DNA of 64,000 bases from Candidula unifasciata (Eukaryota; Mollusca; Gastropoda; Stylommatophora; Geomitridae): the NCBI GenBank assembly GCA_905116865.2, contig CAJHNH020008455.1, forward strand, positions 1,763,580-1,827,579, given 5' to 3'. Every line of letters begins with the position of its first letter. Within the stretch, counting starts at the first letter, position 1. The position numbers and the translations under genes are program-made. Below the pieces are notes generated by a model that saw only the letters and a program-made list of their open reading frames with translations, was not told where the DNA came from and made no database searches. Below, one piece after another: positions 63,371 to 64,000 of this stretch.

Positions 63371-63436
63371 ATTATAAATATTCTTTCCTCTCTGTCCCCT
63401 ATCCAATTCATTAGCTCTCTCACTCTCAAGTTTTAA
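63371..63436 (-). CDS. Gene 2 tentative exon: short coiled-coil segment
   Basis: A strong acceptor (cttccctctacag) precedes a minus-strand stretch reading LKLESERANELDRGQRGKN in the only open frame; its composition is like the adjoining coiled coil. The phase-consistent end would be at AAT|gtctct, a weak donor. A better looking site, AGAGAG|GAAAGAAT, has GA where GT is expected and would break the frame into the next exon. It may be a real exon with a poor donor, an exon killed by mutation, or chance. Confidence 0.3.
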
Positions 63437-63479
63437 CTGTAGAGGGAAGACCACAGTCAGAAAATACAACACAAACCAA

Positions 63480-63775
63480 TATCCCCCGTGTGGGTTCCGG
63501 GGCCCCATTGTAGGGGAAAACAAGAATAGACCCACTGCCTACCCAAAAGCATGTCGTAAGAGTCGACTAATTGGGGAGCTTCCTTTGAAGTCGGAGTGCA
63601 TCTGCCGGAGAGGCAAGGAACCAACAGTCTGTATTCAAGAGAATGAGATTTGTAAAACTGATGCACATGCAACACTCAGGTTCTGGAGCAGGACTGCAGT
63701 TCAGTAGTGGACGAACAACCAGAACTTTCCGCCAGAGTGTACAGCTGGTGAACGTGAAGAAGAAGAAGAAGACAA
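63480..63775 (+). repeat. REP-C copy, full length, best preserved
   Basis: It begins CCCCCGTGTGGGTTCCGGGG CCCC, then AACAAGAATAGACCCACTGC, GTAAGAGTCGACTAATTGGG GAGC (G-tract not expanded), CCAGAACTTTCCGCCAGAGT and ends GTGAAGAAGAAGAAGAAG. Confidence 0.82.
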
Positions 63776-63880
63776 ACCAATATTGTCACATTTCTTTAGA
63801 ATTAAACATACATGGTGTACATTAGCAAAGAAATTAATACTGAAATGAAAAAAGCAGCTGACTGTAAAATGTAAGTCAAG

Positions 63881-64000
63881 TAAAGTAAAGGACCCTTTTC
63901 CATGCCATCAGGCACATAGGGCTAGACCTATATTTGATAAACCGATCAGCTCTTGGTGGGTGATGCAGTCAGCAACATGGGGGCCACCATTACTTCCCAG
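63881..64000 (-). repeat. SINE-A copy, cut by the window edge
   Basis: TAAAGTAAAGGACCCTTTTC, GGCACATAGGGCTAGACCTA TATTTGATAAACCGATCAGC and GGTGGGTGATGCAGTCAGCA. The head lies outside. Confidence 0.75.

Overview
This is a nuclear genome window from an animal. Both protein-coding genes are split by GT-AG introns of 1-10 kb, and most of the sequence is LINE, SINE and MITE debris plus large minisatellites. The repeat mix (RNase H-bearing LINE pieces, tRNA-headed SINEs, hAT MITEs) and the presence of an animal homologue of the plant ZIF1-like MFS transporters fit a lophotrochozoan, most likely a gastropod mollusc. That placement is inference and was not tested by any search.

Two genes face each other tail to tail. 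Gene 1 (+ strand, 1703-24086) is the 3' part of a major facilitator superfamily transporter of the ZINC INDUCED FACILITATOR-like type. Ten coding exons join in perfect phase into 628 residues (TM2 to TM12) with a long hydrophilic loop of about 240 residues between the two six-helix halves; the 5' exons lie left of the window. Gene 2 (- strand, 62760 down to 43582) is the 3' part of a long coiled-coil protein that I cannot name. Eight exons join in phase into 456 residues ending in a non-coil tail; its 5' exons lie to the right. About 19.5 kb of repeat-rich intergenic sequence separates the two stop codons.

Repeat families are named here for cross-reference. SINE-A is tRNA-derived (about 250 bp, about 14 pieces). 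SINE-B is tRNA-derived (about 380 bp, 3 copies). REP-C is about 290 bp with a (GAA)n tail (14 copies, either strand). REP-F, REP-G and REP-H are longer dispersed repeats. RNH denotes 3' fragments of a LINE RNase H domain. There are also many C-terminal fragments of LINE reverse transcriptases, one longer Jockey/I-like LINE (45.55-47.34 kb), four hAT-like non-autonomous elements with near-perfect 8-bp target duplications, and a TTAA-flanked MITE family.

The most striking structure is in gene 1. Two of its introns begin with minisatellites (about 28 x 38 bp at 4283-5390; about 25 x 57 bp at 21703-23105) whose unit contains the last bases of the preceding exon plus the 5' splice site, so each array is a tandem series of duplicated splice donors. 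A third intron carries two more degenerate copies of its own exon end plus donor. Separately, a 72-bp x 37 satellite in a gene 2 intron (50.03-52.69 kb) is an amplified piece of a LINE reverse-transcriptase C-terminus; the flanking LINE copy from which it grew is still visible.
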